A stretch of 7,905 bases of DNA from an uncultured Peptoniphilus sp. (GTDB lineage: Bacteria > Bacillota > Clostridia > Tissierellales > Peptoniphilaceae). Below, one piece after another: positions 4,272 through 7,905 of the stretch. Below the pieces are notes generated by a model. That model saw only the letters and a program-made list of their open reading frames with translations, searched no databases and was not told the DNA's origin. The position numbers were made by a program, and so were the translations under genes. The stretch is from positions 1 to 7,905 of the forward strand of contig NZ_CALUAA010000026.1 in assembly GCF_943913915.1 (NCBI RefSeq), written 5' to 3'. Position 1 is the first letter of the stretch. Each line of letters begins with the position of its first letter.

Positions 4272-5612
4272 ATGTATTTACCTAGTGCTATTCAAGATAT
4301 CATGGCGCGCTTCGAAGAGGAAGGAGCGCGAGCATATGTTGTGGGCGGCGCCGTTCGAGATCACGTCATGGGGAAGAAGCCTCACGATTACGATCTCACG
4401 ACGCCTCTTTTGCCTGAAGAAATTTTAGAACTTTTCTCCGACCACACCACCTTCCGAGAAGGGGAAAAGTATGGCACCATCGGCGTCATGACCTCCGAAG
4501 GTCCTGTGGAGATTACCACCTTTCGCATCGACGGCGATTACGAAGACGGCAGAAAACCCGAGGGCGTTACCTTTACGCCCAATTTAATCGACGATTTAAA
4601 GCGGCGAGATTTTACCGTGAACGCCATGGCCTATTCAAAAGAAGATGGCATTGTGGATCCCTTCGACGGACAGGGAGATTTAAAGCGAGGCGTATTGAAA
4701 GCTGTCGGCGATCCCGAGAAGCGACTGCAGGAAGACGCCCTGCGTATATTGCGCGCCTTCCGCTTCAGCGGCCGGCTGAATTTCGCCATGGATGAAGATC
4801 TTCTTTCGGCCATTACCTCTGAAAAAGAGCGACTCCGCCTCCTTTCAAAAGAGCGCATCGCCGATGAAATGGCGAAAATTCTCCTCCTGGAAAAGCCCTC
4901 CGAGGTGCTTTACGCTATGGAATCCACCGGCGTCCTCGCCATTTTATTTCCGGAGCTTATGTCCACAGTAGGCTACGATCAGCGCAATCCCCACCATGAC
5001 AAAACACTCTTCGATCACATACTCTGCGTGGTGGATCACGCGCCGAGGAAACTCCCGGTGCGCTACGCCGCCCTCTTTCATGATGTGGAGAAGCCGAACA
5101 CTCTCACCATCGATGATAATGGCGTGGGCCATTTCTTCGGACACGACGAGAAGGGAGCGGAGACTGCTCGGAAGATTCTGAAAAACTTGAAAGAAACGAA
5201 GGCTTTACAGGAAGAAGTGGGTATCTTGATTAAGGAGCACATGAAAGTCCACGACGTCATGACGGACAAAGCCCTGCGCCGGCAAATTCGCCGAGTGGGG
5301 GAAGATTACATTTTAGATCTCTACGATCTCATGGCGGCGGATATGGCGTGCACTTACGGCGCTCGGGATATTTCTCTTTTAACAGAGCGCAAACAGAGGA
5401 TCTGCGAGCTTATGAAAGCCGGGGTTCCTACCAAGAGGGATCTCGCTGTAAGCGGAAAGGATCTCATTGAACTGGGCATTGAGCCCGGCCCCTTTATGGG
5501 AAAAATATTACGTGAAATGGAAGAAGTGCTTCTGGACAATCCGGAAGTAAACAATAAAGATTACTGGCTCGATTATGCCAAGAGACGATACGAGGAAAGG
5601 AACACGCAATGA
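4272..5612 (+). CDS. cca: CCA tRNA nucleotidyltransferase with HD domain
   Basis: The enzyme adds or repairs the 3'-terminal CCA of tRNAs using CTP and ATP, without a nucleic-acid template, in the cytoplasm. The 446-residue protein has the class II nucleotidyltransferase signature: VVGGAVRD (23-30), metal-binding aspartates in HDYDL (Asp39, Asp41), RRDFTVNAMAY (111-121), the EDALRILRAFRF motif (154-165) and SKERIADEM (192-200). A C-terminal HD domain (about 238-360) carries His249, the His270-Asp271 pair and His291, as in bacterial enzymes that also have phosphohydrolase activity. Length fits the HD-containing group. A poly(A) polymerase is the alternative in this superfamily, but a gene of this length with an HD domain fits CCA addition better. 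The ATG at 4272 is the only possible start: no ATG, GTG or TTG lies in frame between it and the stop at 4236-4238, and the nucleotide-binding motif begins 23 residues in. There is no ribosome site before it. It is the first gene of an operon and overlaps glmM by four bases. Confidence 0.93.
   Translation: MYLPSAIQDIMARFEEEGARAYVVGGAVRDHVMGKKPHDYDLTTPLLPEEILELFSDHTTFREGEKYGTIGVMTSEGPVEITTFRIDGDYEDGRKPEGVTFTPNLIDDLKRRDFTVNAMAYSKEDGIVDPFDGQGDLKRGVLKAVGDPEKRLQEDALRILRAFRFSGRLNFAMDEDLLSAITSEKERLRLLSKERIADEMAKILLLEKPSEVLYAMESTGVLAILFPELMSTVGYDQRNPHHDKTLFDHILCVVDHAPRKLPVRYAALFHDVEKPNTLTIDDNGVGHFFGHDEKGAETARKILKNLKETKALQEEVGILIKEHMKVHDVMTDKALRRQIRRVGEDYILDLYDLMAADMACTYGARDISLLTERKQRICELMKAGVPTKRDLAVSGKDLIELGIEPGPFMGKILREMEEVLLDNPEVNNKDYWLDYAKRRYEERNTQ
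5593..5600 (+). promoter_or_regulatory. Ribosome binding site of glmM inside the cca end
   Basis: AGGAAAGG ends 8 bases before the glmM ATG at 5609 and lies within the last codons of cca. It allows reinitiation at the ATGA overlap. Confidence 0.7.
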
Positions 5613-6955
5613 AATTATTTGGAACCGACGGTATTCGCGGCATCGCAGGGAAGGATCTGACGCCCGAGCTCGCCCTGAAACTGGGTCGCATTCTCGCCGA
5701 GCGCATTCACGAAACGGGCATCGAAAACCCCTTCGTATTGACCGGGCGGGATACCCGCCATTCCGGCACCATGCTCTCCATGGGCATCGCCACCGGCCTT
5801 ATGGCAGGGGGCGTGGATTGCGTGAACCTTTCCGTCATTCCCACGCCGGGAGTGGCCTATCTTGTGCGCCATTACGGCGCTGCTCTCGGCATTGTGATTT
5901 CCGCATCCCACAATCCTTACGAATATAACGGCATTAAGATATTCTCTCCGGAAGGCTTTAAACTCCCGGACAGCGTAGAAGAAGAGATCGAGGAAAAACT
6001 CCTGGATCCCAATTGGGAACCGAAACCCGTTACGGGGATGGCCATCGGCACGAAGCGGAAAGATTTCCGCGGCATCGATGATTACGAAGATTACCTCGTG
6101 AGCTTAATCGACACCAAGCTCGACGACCTTACCATCGCAATCGACTGTGGAAACGGCGCTCTTTCAAATATAGCGGAAAAAGTGCTGACCCGCCTCGGTG
6201 CAAATGTGGCGGCTATCAATATCTATCCGGACGGCCAAAACATCAACGACCGCTGCGGCTCCACCGATCCTTCAAAGATCATTGAGCTTGTAAAAGAAAC
6301 GGTTGCCGATGTAGGCTTCTCCTTCGACGGCGACGCCGACCGCATTATCGCCGTGGACGAAAAAGGCCGCGTCATGGACGGAGACCATATTCTCGCCGTC
6401 TGCGCCAAAGGTCTTAAGGACAAAGGAGCACTTAGAGGCGACACCGTTGTGGGCACCATTATGAGTAATATCGGACTGGATCGCTATTTGGAAACCATCG
6501 GCGCAGGCCTTGCGAAGACAAAAGTCGGCGACCGCTACGTACTGGAAACCATGCGTGAAAAAGATTATGTTTTAGGCGGCGAGCAATCCGGGCATATTAT
6601 CTTCATTAAAAACAATACCACCGGCGACGGTCTGGCCACAGGCCTCCATCTGCTGGAAGTGATGGAGCATACGAAGAGGCCCATGAGCGAATTAAACGAT
6701 CTGATGACCTCCTATCCCCAGGTCCTTGTAAATGCCAAAGTGGCCAATGAGAAGAAGCGAAGCTACGAAACCCACGAAGGCATTCAAGCGCGCATCGCCG
6801 AAGTGGAAGCGAAATTTGAGGGAGAAGGCCGCGTCGTCATTCGCCCGTCGGGGACAGAACCTGTGGTGCGGGTCATGATCGAGGGGAAAGACCAGGCGGT
6901 TCTTGAGCGGGAAGCCGAATCCCTGGCGCGCTACATTGAGGAGGAACTGAGATGA
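5609..6955 (+). CDS. glmM: Phosphoglucosamine mutase
   Basis: GlmM converts glucosamine-6-phosphate to glucosamine-1-phosphate, the precursor used by GlmU to make UDP-GlcNAc for peptidoglycan and other wall polymers. The 448-residue length is normal. All four hallmarks of the alpha-D-phosphohexomutase family are present: the start MKLFGTDGIRG; the active-site loop ISASHNPYEYNG with the phosphorylated Ser100; the magnesium site FDGDADR (Asp240, Asp242, Asp244); the sugar-specificity loop GGEQSGH (323-329), which is characteristic of GlmM over phosphomannomutase; and the phosphate-binding loop RPSGTEP (412-418). The start overlaps the cca stop as ATGA. The end overlaps the DegV gene in the same way, so all three should be expressed together. 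Linkage of glmM to cca is a local arrangement with no obvious pathway connection. Confidence 0.97.
   Translation: MKLFGTDGIRGIAGKDLTPELALKLGRILAERIHETGIENPFVLTGRDTRHSGTMLSMGIATGLMAGGVDCVNLSVIPTPGVAYLVRHYGAALGIVISASHNPYEYNGIKIFSPEGFKLPDSVEEEIEEKLLDPNWEPKPVTGMAIGTKRKDFRGIDDYEDYLVSLIDTKLDDLTIAIDCGNGALSNIAEKVLTRLGANVAAINIYPDGQNINDRCGSTDPSKIIELVKETVADVGFSFDGDADRIIAVDEKGRVMDGDHILAVCAKGLKDKGALRGDTVVGTIMSNIGLDRYLETIGAGLAKTKVGDRYVLETMREKDYVLGGEQSGHIIFIKNNTTGDGLATGLHLLEVMEHTKRPMSELNDLMTSYPQVLVNAKVANEKKRSYETHEGIQARIAEVEAKFEGEGRVVIRPSGTEPVVRVMIEGKDQAVLEREAESLARYIEEELR
6939..6944 (+). promoter_or_regulatory. Ribosome binding site of the DegV gene inside the glmM end
   Basis: AGGAGG lies 7 bases before the ATG at 6952, within the last codons of glmM. 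It is a consensus Shine-Dalgarno and decides the start at the ATGA overlap. Confidence 0.85.
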
Positions 6956-7794
6956 AAAAAATAGCCATCGTGTGCGACACATCCGCCGACTTCTCTCGGG
7001 AAGACGCGGAGGCCATGGAAATAATCTACGTTCCCTTCACCATCGACGCCAACGGCAACAATTACATCGACAATTACGATATGGATCTCGACAGCCTTTA
7101 CAGAGATATGAAAGAGACGAGAGAACCCATTCGCACGGGATGCCCGTCGCCTTTCCACTATAAAGAGGCCATCGAAAAAGCGGACGCCGAGGAATGCTTT
7201 GTTGTCACCATCTCGTCGAAACTTTCCGGCAGCTACAACGCCGCCGCAAGCGCCATTCATGCTGTGGAAGAAGAAAATCCCGACAAAAAAATCGCCCTCA
7301 TCGACTCCAAATCCGCATCCGCTGGCACCACCAATGTGGTGGCGAAACTTTACGAGTGGATAGAAGAGGGAAGAGCATTCGAAGACATTTATAAAGCGAT
7401 CAAGGACTATGCAGACGAGCAGCGCACCTTCTTTATATTGGAAAGCATGGATAATCTCATTAAAAACGGACGCATCCCCAAACTTGCAGGAAAGGCCGTC
7501 AATGTTTTAAACATGAAGCCCATTATGAAGAGCGACAACGGCACCATCGCCCTCCATCAGATCAATCGAGGGTTTAAAAAAAGCTTAATGCGCCTCGGTG
7601 ACGAGCTTGTCAAGATTTCGAAAGAAAAAGGTACCGATCTTATTACCATCTGTTATTCCCGGGCGGAAGACAAGGCGGAAATGTTGAAAAATCGCCTGCA
7701 AGATGAGATTGAAAACGCAAAAATCCTGATGATTCAAACCAAAGGTCTGGCAAGCGCCTACGCCGATTACGGCGGAATCGTCGTCGCCCTGTAA
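6952..7794 (+). CDS. DegV family fatty-acid-binding protein
   Basis: The 280-residue protein has the DegV family layout. The N-terminal domain begins with a strand and CDTSADF (8-14), followed by a variant of the usual TSxPSP loop, here RTGCPSP (61-67), with Thr62 retained. Then come TISSKLSGSYNAA (86-98), ALIDSKSASAGT (115-126), a helical region with FILESMDNLIKNGRI (161-175), and NMKPIM (187-192), which starts the second domain. DegV proteins bind a fatty acid whose carboxylate contacts the conserved Thr and Ser. In firmicutes several act as FakB partners of the fatty-acid kinase FakA, which routes exogenous fatty acids into phospholipid. Whether this one does so is an inference, since no fakA is visible. 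The C-terminal end (KGLASAYADYGGIVVAL) lacks the GPG-type motif of many relatives. It is the last gene of the operon. No strong terminator follows, only an AT-rich 7-bp hairpin at 7791-7810. Confidence 0.93.
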   Translation: MKKIAIVCDTSADFSREDAEAMEIIYVPFTIDANGNNYIDNYDMDLDSLYRDMKETREPIRTGCPSPFHYKEAIEKADAEECFVVTISSKLSGSYNAAASAIHAVEEENPDKKIALIDSKSASAGTTNVVAKLYEWIEEGRAFEDIYKAIKDYADEQRTFFILESMDNLIKNGRIPKLAGKAVNVLNMKPIMKSDNGTIALHQINRGFKKSLMRLGDELVKISKEKGTDLITICYSRAEDKAEMLKNRLQDEIENAKILMIQTKGLASAYADYGGIVVAL

Positions 7795-7810
7795 AATTCT
7801 TGCATTTTAC
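7791..7810 (+). other. Weak AT-rich hairpin at the end of the DegV gene
   Basis: GTAAAAT (7791-7797) and ATTTTAC (7804-7810) pair perfectly around TCTTGC. The stem has one GC pair and no following T tract, so read-through into tuf is likely. It overlaps the stop codon of the DegV gene and the -35 proposed for tuf. Confidence 0.35.
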
Positions 7811-7828
7811 TGCAACTTGGGGTAACAT
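7800..7828 (+). promoter_or_regulatory. Possible promoter of tuf
   Basis: TTGCAT (7800-7805) is separated by 17 bases from TAACAT (7823-7828). The -10 is only a 4/6 match; TATATT (7835-7840) is an alternative. A separate promoter is expected because EF-Tu needs very high expression. Confidence 0.4.
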
Positions 7829-7852
7829 AAACTTATATATTGTGCGAAATTT

Positions 7853-7858
7853 AGGAGG
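7853..7858 (+). promoter_or_regulatory. Ribosome binding site of tuf
   Basis: AGGAGG, six bases before the ATG at 7865, is a consensus site at a good distance and is consistent with a highly expressed gene. Confidence 0.9.
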
Positions 7859-7864
7859 AATATT

Positions 7865-7905
7865 ATGGCAAAAGGAAAATTTGAAAGAACCAAACCGCAC
7901 GTTAA
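7865..7905 (+). CDS. tuf: Elongation factor Tu, 5' end only (truncated by the window edge)
   Basis: Only 13 full codons and part of the next are present, giving MAKGKFERTKPHV. This matches the highly conserved start of bacterial EF-Tu (MAK-KFER-KPHVN), which continues in the family with the GTP-binding loop. EF-Tu delivers aminoacyl-tRNA to the ribosome as a GTP complex. The strong ribosome site supports the call. It does not follow rpsG and fusA as in the classical str operon, so it may be a stand-alone or second copy; the sequence beyond the window is needed to tell. Confidence 0.92.
   Translation, partial: MAKGKFERTKPHV

Overview
The window looks like chromosomal DNA from an anaerobic Gram-positive firmicute, possibly one of the anaerobic cocci (Peptoniphilaceae/Tissierellia). 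The evidence is a C-terminal wall-sorting-type signal on one surface protein, S-layer-homology (SLH) repeats on another, strong AGGAGG ribosome sites, and the general look of the housekeeping proteins. The genus is an inference. Coding DNA is roughly half GC, while the intergenic stretch at 521-860 is very AT-rich.

Layout. Positions 1-438 hold the 3' end of a repeat-rich, wall-anchored surface protein, closed by a strong terminator (475-520). An AT-rich regulatory gap with iteron-like repeats (521-877) leads into a secreted protein of three SLH modules plus a CAP/SCP domain (878-2104), also closed by a hairpin terminator. About 1.2 kb of non-coding DNA follows (2149-3306). It is a head-to-tail array of two full units and one truncated unit of a composite structured repeat, lying between two convergent genes. 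Each unit has the same order and almost the same spacing of palindromes, and several stems carry changes on both arms that keep pairing intact. A bidirectional terminator (3307-3345) closes the array and the minus-strand lipoprotein gene (3354-4148).

From 4149 the window becomes housekeeping. A divergent promoter region with an extended -10 on each strand separates the lipoprotein gene from a plus-strand operon: cca (tRNA CCA-adding enzyme), glmM (phosphoglucosamine mutase) and a DegV-family fatty-acid-binding protein. These genes are joined by two 4-base ATGA overlaps, so they are probably translationally coupled. The cca start codon falls where transcription should begin and has no ribosome site, which suggests a leaderless mRNA. 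A separate promoter then drives tuf (EF-Tu), of which only the first 13 codons are in the window.

Together, the left half concerns the cell envelope (two surface proteins and a lipoprotein) and the right half is core metabolism: tRNA maturation, UDP-GlcNAc precursor supply, fatty-acid handling and translation. The most unusual element is the composite repeat array at 2149-3306. I cannot assign it to a named family, and it could be a mobile, MITE-like element or a repeated structured RNA.
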